Shown: positions 20,571 through 31,727 of the stretch, piece by piece | Layout of the letters: each line of letters begins with the position of its first letter | Numbering within the stretch: the stretch's first letter is position 1 | NCBI GenBank assembly: GCA_027577415.1 | Contig: JANBQS010000032.1 | Span: 1 to 51,707 of the forward strand | Source: Coemansia sp. RSA 922 | Taxonomy: Eukaryota > Kickxellomycota > Kickxellomycetes > Kickxellales > Kickxellaceae | Direction of reading: 5' to 3' | DNA: 51,707 nt | The notes under the pieces: generated by a model | Databases searched by the model: none | What the model saw: only the letters and a program-made list of their open reading frames with translations | Told to the model about the DNA's origin: nothing | Translations under genes and position numbers: made by a program

Positions 20571-21642
20571 TTAGGCTAAAAGTGGGTCGTAGAGGTGAAC
20601 GCTGCAGTCCTCGCCTACGGACGCCAGCATTGGGCGTGTGATGGGCACGTCATCGGAAGACCGCTGCCAGGCTACGCCCCACACGGCCTGAGAGTGCTGG
20701 CTGTGGGTCTCGACGCAGGCTCTCTGAGCGACGTCCCAGATCTTGACCTTTGTATCGACGGAACCCGAGGCAATGTAGGCACCGCTCGGGTGCATCTCGG
20801 CTGTCAGGACCCATCCGTGGTGACCCAACAGCGTGGTAACCGGGCTTCCGTGGCGCACATCGTGCAACTGTATCTGCTTGTCATCAGAAGCAGTGACTAG
20901 CAGACTGGAGTCGGCCGAGAATGAGACCGAGCGCACGTTGTCCGAGTGGCCAGAAAACGTACACAGGAGCATGCCGGCTTCCGTATCAAACACGTAGACG
21001 TGGCTACCGGCGCCCGCGCACGCTATCTTTGTTCCGTCGGGACTCACGGCTAGTGCGTACATAAAGTTGGGCCGTGACGTGTTTAGCTCCCGGACCGCGC
21101 TGCCATCCTCCAAAGACCACAGCTTGACCATGCCGCTGTCTGTGCTCGATGCTATTAGATCTGCCGGGACGTCGTCGCCGTCGCCTTTGCGGCTCACAAA
21201 CCGCGATTTCCATGCGTTTATTGGACCCGCGTTGATGGACAACAGGGGTTTGGCGTCATTCAGCGACTTGCGTGTGCTAATGTCCCACACGCGCAGAGTG
21301 TTGTCCATTGACGATGTCAATGCTCGAGTGCCTTGCCGATTCACGTCAACTGAGGTTATCGCATAGTTGCCGTCCTTGAGCTTCCCCACGCACTCGCCGT
21401 TTTGCGCATCCCTACACATATTTTGTTGATTATGAAAGCAGAGTTAGTGAGGCGGAGAGATGTCGTTGGGAGCAAGTGTTGGCAACTCTAGATATGTTTT
21501 AGACTACTTGCCATATCTTGGTGACTTCGTCACATCCCGCTGTAAGCAGCCTGTGCTTGCCAGGAACCCAGCACGAGCTCCAGATGTCGTCTTCATGAGC
21601 CTGGTCAATCGCAGCTCCAGCAGCATAGAGAGCCGACGACAT
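20571..21642 (-). CDS. SKI8: Ski8/WDR61-type WD40 protein, two exons with a GC-AG intron
   Basis: A WD40 propeller of 323 residues. Ski8 is part of the Ski2-Ski3-Ski8 complex feeding mRNA to the cytoplasmic exosome, and also functions in meiotic recombination or Paf1C in some fungi. Exon 1 (21642-21512) starts MSSALYAAGAA and holds the AHEDDIWSSCW blade. Exon 2 (21411-20571) holds the remaining blades, with LRVWDIST, ASDDKQIQLHDVRHG, GSVDTKVKIWDVAQR and the final GVAWQ...VGEDCSVHLYDPL. A GT donor at 21508 gives a frame mismatch. Using the GC donor (GCAAGT) at 21511 and the TAG at 21412 restores the frame and creates the WD signature KIWD exactly at the join. The intron is 100 bases with a CACTAAC branch motif. 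Human WDR61 has about 305 residues. Confidence 0.9.
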
Positions 21643-21810
21643 TTTTTTGGGTAAAAAAGGGGCTACTTTGTTTTTACAGACGTGTAGACTGTAAACAAAA
21701 AATTAGGGTAATATAGAGGTAGTATTGATACACAAGTAACATCAACATGTGCTGAATATAGGAGATTTCAACCGATGATTGCTCTGTTTGGTCTTGGCTT
21801 ACGGGGATTT

Positions 21811-23118
21811 CTATAGAAAGTCGTTCATCTGCTGTACAAACTTTTGGTACTCCTCGTCAAGCGAGCTCTTGCTCTTTTGCTCTTGCTTAGGCTTGGCCGG
21901 CTCTGCGAGTTGGGGTTGTTTTTGAGCTTCTGTCACCTGAGTGTTAAATCGTACACCAGACAGGGGCCGCATTGCACCTAAGATACCTGTTGAGGAGACT
22001 GTTGAGCTGCCACCAGGTGTGCTGACGCTTGGCTCAGCATCGACGTCGGGTGCTGCGTTGACGATCATTTTCGGCACCATTGGTATGGCAGCCAGCACCT
22101 GTTGTCGCTCCTTTTGCTTGGTTTTGCGCGCAATAGCTGCAGGAACGAGGGTGGTGAGCTCCTTTTTGAGGTTGCGCACTTGCGGTTCAGCTGTCAGCAC
22201 CGTGGCAGAGAAGGCCGCCATTTCTGGCCGCGGTGGAGGTGGCCCAGACAGTCCCGCAGGTAATTGGGGAGGCCGAGGAAACCCTGGCGGAACTGGAGGC
22301 GGCTGGTTTAGTGATACTCCTTGTGGAGTTGACGGTGGCATATCTGGACGTGGAGGGCGAGCATATGGATGAGCGCGATACCCCTGTCGCTCGTTACTGC
22401 TGCCGCTGTGGTGATTGTGTGGCCTATGTGGAGTACGTGGTGGAGGGCGCTGGCTGTAACCGCGGCCGCGATTGTTGTTGTGTTGGTCAGGTCGTGGGTT
22501 ATTCTGCAAATACTGTGGTGACGGACCGCTGGGTAGCGGCGGCCATATTTTGTCAAGATCAAGGTCCTGCGGGCGAAGAGGCGGAGTACCTGGCGGCATT
22601 GGCGGTAACGGATCGGTACCCACACCACTGCGCTCTACTAGAGAGCTGGGTATATCGTCCAGATCATCATCCCGATCCAAAGATATAGTGCGACCGACCA
22701 TTGTGACATCTCCACTGTCGTCATCGCTGTCTTCGCTATCTGAAGGCAAAGGCGAGTTGGCCGAGCGTGTTCGGCTGCCTCCTACCTCGGCTGCGGCCAT
22801 TGGGTCGTAGCCAATAACTCGGTCTGGTGCCTCGCGCTTCCTAGGCGCAATACCCGCAGCCTTTTGTCTATCCAAGACGTCTTTAAGTTCGGCCTCCATG
22901 GTCTGTAGCTTTTCCTTTTCGGCGGCAGTCATCTTTCGTACGCGCACAATCTTGCGATACTGCTCTATTTTGCGCTCCATCTTTGTCGTGTCTTTGTGTA
23001 GCACTGCTGCTTCGCGCATCTTGTCCCGAACCTCTTTATTGCGCTTGGCTTCGCGCTCTTGTGCCTTTTTCCGGTACGCCTCATTTGGGTTGGCACCCAG
23101 CAAATCGCTCCGCCCCAT
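21811..23118 (-). CDS. WBP11: WBP11-like splicing factor
   Basis: A 435-residue protein of the WW-domain-binding protein 11 family, a nuclear pre-mRNA splicing factor. The N-terminal WBP11 domain (residues 1-90) is recognisable from MGR plus ANPNEAYRKKAQEREAKRNK and the charged coiled-coil-like helices after it; the metazoan protein also starts MGR, which supports this ATG. The middle (about 160-310) is Pro-rich with many PPPxxPP and PPGFPRPPQ motifs, the WW-domain ligands of the family. The C-terminus ends in a conserved-looking helix, DEEYQKFVQQMNDFL. An acidic Ser/Asp patch (SDSEDSDDDSGD) lies near 124-136. The gene is divergent from the bromodomain gene. Confidence 0.85.
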   Translation of the reverse strand: MGRSDLLGANPNEAYRKKAQEREAKRNKEVRDKMREAAVLHKDTTKMERKIEQYRKIVRVRKMTAAEKEKLQTMEAELKDVLDRQKAAGIAPRKREAPDRVIGYDPMAAAEVGGSRTRSANSPLPSDSEDSDDDSGDVTMVGRTISLDRDDDLDDIPSSLVERSGVGTDPLPPMPPGTPPLRPQDLDLDKIWPPLPSGPSPQYLQNNPRPDQHNNNRGRGYSQRPPPRTPHRPHNHHSGSSNERQGYRAHPYARPPRPDMPPSTPQGVSLNQPPPVPPGFPRPPQLPAGLSGPPPPRPEMAAFSATVLTAEPQVRNLKKELTTLVPAAIARKTKQKERQQVLAAIPMVPKMIVNAAPDVDAEPSVSTPGGSSTVSSTGILGAMRPLSGVRFNTQVTEAQKQPQLAEPAKPKQEQKSKSSLDEEYQKFVQQMNDFL

Positions 23119-23613
23119 GACTATAACGTTTGGTTGGAATTTCGTCGACGAGTCTTTGAGAAAATTGCAAATAAAAAGATACTATTGAAATAGCACCAAG
23201 ACAAGCCTTGGCGCTGGAAACGTTGCCAGGAATCAATGCTTGTGCTACTGCTGATTTAATCAATATCTTGTTGATTGTTCACGGGCAGGGCCAATTACAG
23301 CATGCTGAGATCCAATGCACAGGCGGGTTAGCGCGTTCTATTTCAAGTCGAAAAAAAAGTATTTGACCTTGGTTCTTGACATTCTTTCCCTCTCAACCTT
23401 TTTTTTTACTTTCTTCCTCTGATTCAAATTTGCTTTTCTTAAGCGAGCTAAATCTAACGCAGACCGCCGTCCCGTCTTTCAATCAATCATTATTGTCGCC
23501 TTTCCATTCGACAGCATTTATTTTTTCTATTTACTTTTACTTTGGCCAGCGTTGGTCCTTTCGCCTGTTGCACGCGACTATTCGTATACCTTTTTTTGCT
23601 GCATAACGTGTAA
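23119..23613. promoter_or_regulatory. Divergent promoter region between WBP11 and the RSC-like gene
   Basis: About 495 bp, pyrimidine-rich on the plus strand (23370-23600) ahead of the bromodomain gene. No TATA box is obvious. No coding frame is supported. Confidence 0.4.
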
Positions 23614-26600
23614 ATGGGCCAGCCACGATTACGGTTGGTTAGCAAAGCGGCTGCAGAGCCAGGGGACGACACTCCGCAACCGCTATCGCCCACGCGTTCA
23701 AAGGGAGGCGATAATATGGATTCGCCAACGTCGAGCCGCCCAAAGCGGATGCACAAGTCAGACTTTGGCATTGAAGAGGCCTCAGATAGCTTATCGGCCG
23801 TTAAGGAAGGCTGCTTGAAGCTATTCCAGGCAGTCAAGGAAATGAACAAAGAGTAAGTTGTGTGCTTGTACCATGAGGAGGCGGCTGTTTCTTTTTTGTT
23901 GTAAATGAGGTGTCTCGGGAGAGCCGGCAAGGTTCCGACATATGCAGTGTCGAGTTGCATATGCACCTATGCAAAACTGTAGACTGTCTGCCCATTGTGT
24001 GCCTATTTAGCTGTCGGCAAATGGCGAAGCCGAGTGCAGGTCTGCGTGCCTGCAGGTGGTATATGTACAAGAGACATGCATTGCCACAGTCCCCCCATTC
24101 CTTGTCGGTGTTTTTTTTGCTGACAAGTTACAAGCACATTCGATTATTTTTCTTTTGCTGTGACTGTAGCGGAGAGCCGTTGTGCCTGGCGTTCAACAAG
24201 CTGCCGTCGAAAAAGGAGTATCCAGACTACTACGTCGAGATTAAGCGGCCGATTGCGCTTGACATTATGAAGGGCAAGATAACCCGTGGAGTCTACAAAT
24301 CCATAGCCGACTTTGTAGAGGATATTGACTTGATGTGCAGCAACGCGCAGACGTTCAACATTCCGGAATCGTATATATACGAGATTGCCGGCGACATTAA
24401 GCGGAACGTACACGCCCTTGCTGCTGACATGATTCCCTCTGATGCCGCGACTACTGCGGCTACTCCACAGCTAAAGCTACGAATTCGCCAGGTATCGTTG
24501 GATAAAAGCGGTGAAGGCACGGATGACGAATCCGCTTCAGACAATGAGCTCAGCAGAAGCGCTGCGACACCTACCCTCAAGCGTAAGCGTGGTAAAAAGA
24601 GAGAGGACAGTGAAAGCGGTGAGAGCGACTACGATCGCCCTCCTACCGCAACACCAGCGGCAAAACCCACAGGCGCGCCAAAGTCCGCATCCAAGGCAAA
24701 GGCAGGCCCATCCAGTTCTGGCTCCGATGCCGAAGCGGCCTTGGACGAGCTGTTCCAAGCCATCTACGACGCCGACCTCACCGCGGCACTAAGGGTCCTG
24801 AATACGCCAGGGCTCCAGCTCAATGGCTACCGAAAGGTTGTGATGAAGGAGCCCAACGGCGATGTGGTTGACAATGACGAATATACGTGGGCTCCGCTGC
24901 ACGCCGCATCGTGCTATGGCCGACTCAAGGTCGCCAAGGTGCTTTGCGACAAGGGCGCGGACATTGAGGCTGTCGACACGATGCACAAGTCGACGCCGCT
25001 GGCCTGGGCAGCGTACACCGGTCGCAAGCGTATGGCCAAGTGCTTTGTGCGCGAGTACAAGGCCAACGTCAACGCTCGCAACGTTCACGATCAGCTTCCA
25101 ATCCAGATCGTCTTGGACCCTGAGAATCCACGATGGGCCGAGTTTCTCATGCCTACCGACGGCTCCAAGGTCGACCTCCCTGAGCCCAAGGTGGCTCCCG
25201 TGTCGACGCCAGAGCCCAGAAAGTCGACGCTGCCGAAGAGGAACAGGGCTCCCGATAGCGCAGATGCAAGCCAAGCACAGCAGTCTACGGTAGCTACTAC
25301 GACTATTTTGCGAGCGCCGTCGCAGTCGCACATGGTCGGTGGGCAGATTAAACCTGAGCTCCCGGCTGCCATGCCACAGGCGCTGAACCGTGTGCCGGAT
25401 ATCCCGCTCTCGCCGCCGACTCTTGGCGCTACTATATCGAACAGCCAGAGTCAGGCCTCGGCACTTCCTGGTGGGCCTCCTATTCCACAGTGTATTGGTG
25501 GCATTGGCCACCTAGAGGTAGTGCATCCTCAGATGGCGGCAGCCATGAAGGAGATTGTTGCGCAGCTCCTGGAGACAAAGGACGAGGAAGGCGCATCTTT
25601 GACTGAGGTGTTTGAGGACCCACCCGACCGCAGCGAGTACCCTGAGTACTATGAAGTCATTTTCCATCCCATGGCACTGAACGTGGTCAAGTCGAGGATT
25701 GCTGGGTACCGCAGCTTTGATGCGTTCAACTACGATATGCTGTGGATATTCAACAACGCTACGTACTTTAACGAGTCGGACTCGCAGATTTACCAGGACG
25801 CAGTTGTTCTTGAGAATGCGTACAAGAAGATTTGCCGGCAAGTCATCGCAAAGTACCAGATTCCATTCGACCTGTCGTACAATGATGCGGTGCCGTCCGA
25901 GGGACGGTTCGTGAGCCGAACTAGCGCTGGCGAACTGGATCTGTGCGTGGGTGACTTTATTTACGTTAAAACAAGCTCGGGCGGAATGAAGGTCGCCATG
26001 ATCACCAAGATACGCCTGGGCGGTGCGTATGACCGGCGAAAGTTCTTTGATGGCCGCTGGTTCTTGACGCCGTCTGAGGTTCCTGAGATTGCTGGCCAGC
26101 CAGTCTACCCGCACCAGCTCTTTGCCGGCCCCCTGTTTGACAGCCTCGGGGTGCGCAGTATTGCTGGCAAGTGCTACATCCTCTTGCCTACTGTCTATGC
26201 GCGAGTTTACCCACAAGGATTCAACCCCCAGGACGTCTATGTGTGCGAGAGCATTTATGAGCCTGGCAACGACGGGCAGCCAGGGAAGCTCACTCCGATC
26301 ACGAACTGGGCGCACGACTTCAAGACCCCGCTTATGCGTCCGCCGGCGTTTATATCGTACATTACGCCGTTTACGCCCAACAAGCAGACAGTCGAGCTCT
26401 GGAACAATACCAGTTTGCTGCCACACTTGGGGCTTACCGTGCTTAACCGCGAGGCTATGGCGAAAATGCAGCAAGCGCAAAACCTCGCTCGTTCTCAGCC
26501 GCAGCAGCAGACACCGACCCGACAGCAAGTTGCTCCTCGCTCGGCCCAGCCCATGGCACCGATGGCTATGGGAGGAGGCCCTGCTCCTATGCGGCCTCCT

Positions 26601-28163
26601 AACGGCATGCCAATTCCTCAACCGCAAAACAGCTTTGCACAGGCGCAACAGGCTCTTACGGCGCAGCACCAGCAAAACTTGGCAATGGTGCAATCGCAGA
26701 AGACTCAGCGCGATAACATGATCCGTCAACAGGCGTCGGAGCAAATCGCGGCTGCGCAACAGCAGAACCCAGGCTTTACCGGCTCGCCAAACCACCAGGC
26801 GATTATACGGCAAAAGACGCAGCTCATCGAGCAATCGCAACAGACGTTCTTCTCGCAGACTCGCCAACTACAACAGTCCTATAACCAGCAGTTGCAAGCG
26901 CTCGCCCAGACGTACCAGCAGCAACAACATCCGTCGCTGCCAGCGGGCTATAGCCAGCCGATGTCTCCCATGATGGCTGGTCAGTACACAGGCCCGCCTA
27001 TGCACCAAATGGGTATGTCATCGCCAATGTCCTCCATGGGGCCTCTTCCTATGGCCGCCGCGTCGTCAGTTCAGTTGGGCATGTCCCAAGGTGTGTTTTC
27101 GCCGCCACCGCCACTACCGCAGTTTCCTCTGGGTATGGCGGGTTCGCCGTACACGGGAGCAATGGGGCCAGGCATCCCCGGTCCTGGCGGATTCGACCAG
27201 CAGGCCTTCCAAGGTCAGCACGAGCTCCAGCGCATGGGCGATGGAGGTTTCGCTGGTGGCAGGCCGACCACTCCGTCAAGAGGCCCTAACAGTGCGCCGA
27301 TGTCATCGCCAATGCCACCCGGCGCTAATGCTCAGTCGATGATGACGATGTTATTGCAGCAACAGCAGCAGCAGCTTCACCAACAACAGCAGCCAGGCAC
27401 GCCAAGCACTCCGACGATGCCCAAGCAAACACTGACTCCGCTCACTCCGGACCCGGCCCAGGTGAACGGAATGCCACCACCGATGCCACATAGCTATTCC
27501 TCGTCAGGCGTCGCTGGATCCCCTGGTGCCCAAAATCAGACCTTTTTGACTCCGCAGCAACAAGCGCAGAACCAGCAAGCGATGGAGCTGTGGAAGAAGG
27601 CTACTCGGGTGTTCCAGACAGATGGCAACCAGCGAATCTCACCCACTGGTCCTGCGGTCCAGATTCTTACATCGGATATGAGTCTTTTCAAGCATATTGA
27701 CCTCTCGGGCGCCTTTTCCAACCACGCGCTTTCGCTACGCAGCACTGCTGCCAATGCCCTGTTGCGCCCAGTTCCAGGGCCATTTAGGCCCAGTGGCAAG
27801 ACCGTGCTTACGATTTCGGTCAACGGCCGTCGGATTGTCCCACGTATTTTACCCGACACCGTTGCACAGCCAAGTGAGAATGGTATGAGCGATGACACGC
27901 CGTCGCATGGCAGCGATGAGACCGACAAGGACGAAGCGGGCATGATTTCTGCGCTGACCAAGAACGCAAACTATGCCTTTGACGTGCCGCTAGCCCCTGG
28001 ACCGAACGTCATTGATATGGAGGTTTTGGCCGATGAGTGGCAAGTCGACGCCTTGCTGAGCGAGAGCGCTGACCAGCAAGTTCCACCGGCACAGCCTCCG
28101 ATGGCCAACGGACAGCCACTAGCCACCAAGGTTTACACGATAATGTTGACGCGTCAGCAGTAG
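23614..28163 (+). CDS. RSC/polybromo-type chromatin remodeller subunit: bromo-ankyrin-bromo-BAH
   Basis: A subunit of an RSC/PBAF-like SWI/SNF remodeller, expected to read acetylated histones. Exon 1 is 23614-23852, followed by a 317-base intron (GTAAGT ... CTGTAG) and exon 2 24170-28163; the join is in frame inside the first bromodomain and gives 1410 residues. Domains: bromodomain 1 at about 65-175 (YPDYYVEIKRPIALDIMK), a two-to-three-repeat ankyrin block at about 320-395 (APLHAASCYGRLKVAKVL), bromodomain 2 at about 533-640 (YPEYYEVIFHPMALNVVK), BAH at about 667-790 (GDFIYVKTSSGG, VYVCESIYEP). A Gln/Pro/Met-rich region at about 840-1170 follows, then a conserved-looking C-terminal domain after 1217. 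Yeast Rsc1/Rsc2 have bromo-bromo-BAH; the ankyrin block between bromodomains is an addition. The frame also continues upstream through the intron, but the splice is much better supported. Confidence 0.92.
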
Positions 28164-28260
28164 TGAGCATGGTTGGTTGTTCTTTTTTTTTTTCTACTTT
28201 ACGTATTTATATTTGGCTCATTAAAATGAATAAGTTTGCACAATAAAATAAAAAGTGTCG

Positions 28261-28898
28261 CTATTTGCCCGAGTCGTCAACATCTAGTGCCTGGCTCAGC
28301 AGTGCGACTCTACATCAAATACACGAAACAAAGATATTTTTGCAATATCAGCTGCGAACATTAACTAAAAAAACAAAGTGTATGAAAAAATAATTACCTT
28401 TGCGAAAGACGATAGGCGTCTTGCTGAACCGTGGCAAAAAGCGCTCGTTTGTCTGTCGACGTGTTGCTCTGCGATGTCGAGATCTTCAGTGGAGTCCTAT
28501 ATGTTAACCCAAGCGCAAACAATATAGTGGTTTAATTACTCAATGTTACACTTAGTATATACGCTGAACGCGCCGTGAGGCTAAAATGCTTGTAGCTCTT
28601 ACCTCTCTAGTGCTACGCCATGCACTGTGAGTTTTGCAGAGCCCTCGCTAGCATCAGCTGGTAGGCTCCACTCGTACCCTGCAGCCATGAACGACGTCGA
28701 GAGCGAGCGCACGCTCACTGGGCTGGCTCCATCTGCTGACATGTCCACTACCACTGATATTTGGCCATCGTCGGAGCCCAGCGGCAGCGGATCATCTGCA
28801 AACACATATGAAACTGAGGTTGCCGAGTGCGTGAGGCCCAGACAGTCGTCCCGCAGCTGGAACTGCACTTCCTGAGGTACATTTGGATATTCCATCAC
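28261..28898 (-). CDS. Three-exon hypothetical protein, 147 residues
   Basis: I do not recognise it. Three exons join in phase: 28898-28603, 28496-28398 and 28309-28261. Intron 1 is GTAAGA...ATATAG and intron 2 is GTAATT...TGTAG. Both splice within an Arg codon (AG|G and AG|A), which supports the model. The N-terminal ~95 residues look like a beta-rich domain (QISVVVDMSADGASPVSV, SAKLTVHGVALE). The C-terminus is a helix (ALFATVQQDAYRLSQRVALL) with an acidic tail. It sits 247 bp downstream of RPT2 on the same strand and converges on the bromodomain gene. Its size and beta-rich start recall small assembly chaperones, but I cannot assign it. Confidence 0.65.
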
Positions 28899-29145
28899 GC
28901 AAAGCTTTGTGTGTATGTGTAGATTAAGAGTGTTGTAGATGTTGGCTATAGTTGTCTAGAAACATGTCACTACGCACTGGCGCCTTGTCACAGCCATCCC
29001 CCTTTGTAGGACAAGTTGCTGCGAGTCTTCGTATGGGGCACTCCTACGTCATGCGCTAGCGCAGTTGCATTAAACGGTTACTGGGTGCATTCACAAAGAG
29101 TAAGAAAAGGCCTGAAAGGTGATAAATGAATGTTAAATGTAAGCC

Positions 29146-30615
29146 TTAGAGATACAGTCCCTCTGGCGTGCCCTCGCTCTTCCTGTATAAGACCTTCTCG
29201 CGGGCCTTCCTAAGGTCCTCGTTGCACACCTTCATCCTGCGCTCGCGCAAAGCCAGCAGACCAGCCTCTGTGCAGATAGCCTTAATGTCTGCGCCAGACA
29301 GATCGTCCTTGGACATGACAAACTCCTCCAGATCAACGTCCTCCGACAACGTCATGCGCGAGGTGTGGATGCCAAAGATGTGACGCTTAGTCTTGACGTC
29401 GGGCAGCGGGAACTCGATCTTGCGATCAATACGCCCAGGACGAATAAGGGCAGGATCCAAGGACTCGATCTTGTTTGTCGCCATAATGACCTTGACGTCG
29501 CCACGCGAGTCGAATCCGTCCAGCTGGTTAAGGAGCTCAAGCATAGTACGCTGAATTTCCTTCTCGCCACCAGAGTTGGAGTCGTATCTCTTGGTACCAA
29601 TGGCATCGATTTCGTCGATAAATACAATAGACGGCGAGTTCTCCTCTGCAACTCGGAATAGTTCGCGGACTAGCTTGGGTCCGTCTCCGAGGTACTTTTG
29701 GATCAGCTCGGATCCCACGACGCGCAGGAACGTGGCCGACGTCTGGTTGGCTACGGCCTTTGCAAGTAGTGTCTTGCCCGTACCGGGGACACCATAGAGA
29801 ATAACACCCTTTGGCGGCTTGATACCCATCTCCTCGTACAACTCGGGGTGAGTCAGTGGCAGCTCGACTGCCTCCTTTATCTCTTGAACCTGCTGCTCGA
29901 GACCACCAACGTCGGCATAGGACTCTGTGGGCGCCTTCTCGAGCTTCATGACACTGACCATGGGGTCTGCGTCGTCCTGCAAGACACCAATAACCGCCAT
30001 CGTCTTTTGGTGCATGAGAACTGAGCATCCGGGTTCAAGCTGGTCCTTGTCCACAAAGGACAGCATCGACACGTAGTACTCGGGGCCCGATGTCGTCGAC
30101 ACAATGACATGATTGTCGTCGATGACCTCTTCGAGCGTGCTGACTGTCATGGGCGACCCACGCAACTCGTCGATACGTGCGCGCTCCTCTTGCATTTTCT
30201 CCTCCTGAGGCTTTAGCAGTTGCTGGTTCTGCACAAACTCTTCCTCCATCAGCAAGTAGTCGTTAATCCGCTTTAGCTTTAGCAGCTTCAGGTTGCAACG
30301 AATGGTCGGGTACACCTTGGGCATCTTGGCTACGCCATCTGGGCCCTTTCTCTTCTTGCGCTGACCGATAGTCGTGGGCAGCGGAGGCTGCCACTTCTTC
30401 TTCTTATCCTTGTCCTTCTTGTCCTTGTCGCCCGGAGGACCGCCAGGGAATCCCGACTGTGCGTTACCCTATGTTGACAAATGCAGTGATTGTGAGCGAA
30501 AGAGATGCCATATAATATAATTAGAACTGGAACAGGCATGATTACAGAGCATCGACCAATGCCGGACTCTCTAGTTGTCAGCCGCAATCTACACACTGCT
30601 TCGGATTCCTACCAT
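29146..30615 (-). CDS. RPT2: 26S proteasome AAA-ATPase subunit Rpt2 (PSMC1)
   Basis: A proteasome base ATPase that unfolds substrates and helps open the 20S gate. Exon 1 is only the ATG (30615-30613), followed directly by a 144-base intron (GTAGGA ... ACATAG) and exon 2 30468-29146. The join gives [11 protein letters not shown], matching the MG-Gln/Ser-Gly start of Rpt2 (N-myristoylation site), then the [12 protein letters not shown] lysine tract, coiled coil and OB domain. The product is 441 residues; the human protein has 440. The AAA domain has Walker A GVPGTGKT, Walker B IVFIDEID, and ends GLYL, an HbYX gate-opening motif. The usual Walker A here is GPPGTGKT, so Val replaces Pro. Starting at the internal ATG at 30324 would lose the N-terminus. 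Confidence 0.96.
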
Positions 30616-30944
30616 TATGAACTATGTGAGTAAATGCTTAAAAGTATAATAGAACCTGTGTTGGAAAGGGAAGTAGGACGCGAGAGCGTCATCCGCTTGC
30701 ATGAAATGCGTAATGGCCTCTGTGATCCGAGTTTTGATCTCGGTGATCTGATTGGCATACGCTTACTCCAATTTTTGCCATGCACATCGAAAGATAAATG
30801 CAAGCCCTAGCTATCTTTTTTTAATTTTTATTCTTTGAATGGTTCGCAATTGGTTGTTCGTTATCTGAAGTTTTTTTGTTTGTTTGGCTTGCAGGATCTT
30901 TTTTACTCCTCTTCTCTTTCAAATCTCACATTTCCTATAGAAGC
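30616..30944. promoter_or_regulatory. Divergent region between RPT2 and TIM23
   Basis: About 330 bp between two divergent start codons. It includes T-rich tracts and a TTGTTTGGCTTGCAG acceptor-like sequence ending at 30893, which could mark a 5' UTR intron of TIM23. No 9-bp proteasome PACE element (GGTGGCAAA) was seen. Confidence 0.4.
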
Positions 30945-31727
30945 ATGTCTATTTTCTCGGTACTCTCGCGTGGCGGAGGCGCCTCCGCCCCTCAGGATCA
31001 ACAGCAGCAAGAACATGCTACCTCGGGCGCTGCGGGTAGCACAACACTGCTGAGCGATCAACAGGTGGACGATAGAGCAAAGGGCTACTACCAGACAGCG
31101 CCACCGACATCGCCTGCATTGAACCAGGTCCAAGGCGGCGTATCAGAGTTTCTGAGCCAGGTCGATTTTTCGTCGCCAAACCTCAATCCTGTTACGAGCC
31201 CTGGTGGCATAGAGTATCTCAACATTGAGGAAGGGTCTGCGTTTGCCGGTGGTGTTGTGCCTAGCCGCGGATGGAGCGACGATCTTTGCTATGGTACGGG
31301 TACTATGTACATTCTAGGCTTGACATCTGGTGGTGCCTGGGGATTTATGGAGGGCTTGCGAAGCCAGCACGGCATCAACTTTAAGCTGCGCGTTAATAGC
31401 GTGCTCAATTCTATGACTCGCCGCGGTCCATTCGTGGGCAACTCGCTTGGTATCCTTGGCATGTTCTACAACAGCATCAACTCTGCGATCGGCAGCTTCC
31501 GTGGCACTCGTGACCAGTACAACAGCTTGGGCGCAGCAGCTATTAGCGGCATGCTGTTTAAGATCGGTGGTGGGCCCCGGGCCAGCCTCATCTCTGGTCT
31601 GATCTGTACCGGAGTAGTCGGCACATACCACGCGGCTACCACTGCCTACGCGGGCTACCGGGAGAAAAAGCTATCGTCGTCCTCGACCTTCTCTTCGCCA
31701 TCGACGCCACAACTGGCAGCCATGTAA
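30945..31727 (+). CDS. TIM23: Mitochondrial inner-membrane translocase channel subunit Tim23
   Basis: The pore subunit of the TIM23 presequence translocase. From the ATG at 30945 (MSIFSVLSRGGG) the protein has 260 residues; the frame is open further upstream but without an ATG. The N-terminal half is hydrophilic and exposed to the intermembrane space in the family. The C-terminal Tim17/22/23 domain starts about residue 115 and has GTMYILGLTSGGAWGFMEGL, the Arg-Gly-Pro loop (RRGPFVGNSLG), the YNSINSAIGSFRG segment and four Gly-rich membrane helices ending near AYAGYREKK. A Ser-rich tail follows. The gene is divergent from RPT2. Confidence 0.93.
   Translation: MSIFSVLSRGGGASAPQDQQQQEHATSGAAGSTTLLSDQQVDDRAKGYYQTAPPTSPALNQVQGGVSEFLSQVDFSSPNLNPVTSPGGIEYLNIEEGSAFAGGVVPSRGWSDDLCYGTGTMYILGLTSGGAWGFMEGLRSQHGINFKLRVNSVLNSMTRRGPFVGNSLGILGMFYNSINSAIGSFRGTRDQYNSLGAAAISGMLFKIGGGPRASLISGLICTGVVGTYHAATTAYAGYREKKLSSSSTFSSPSTPQLAAM

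Noticed and set aside
23910..24169. Reading the bromodomain gene as one frame from an upstream in-frame start
   Set aside because: This would translate the intron; a consensus GTAAGT donor and CTGTAG acceptor restore a complete first bromodomain when spliced from the ATG at 23614.
25512..26867. 451-codon minus-strand frame inside the bromodomain gene
   Set aside because: Antisense to the second bromodomain, BAH and Gln-rich region; Leu/Arg-biased composition from reversed codons and no family resemblance.
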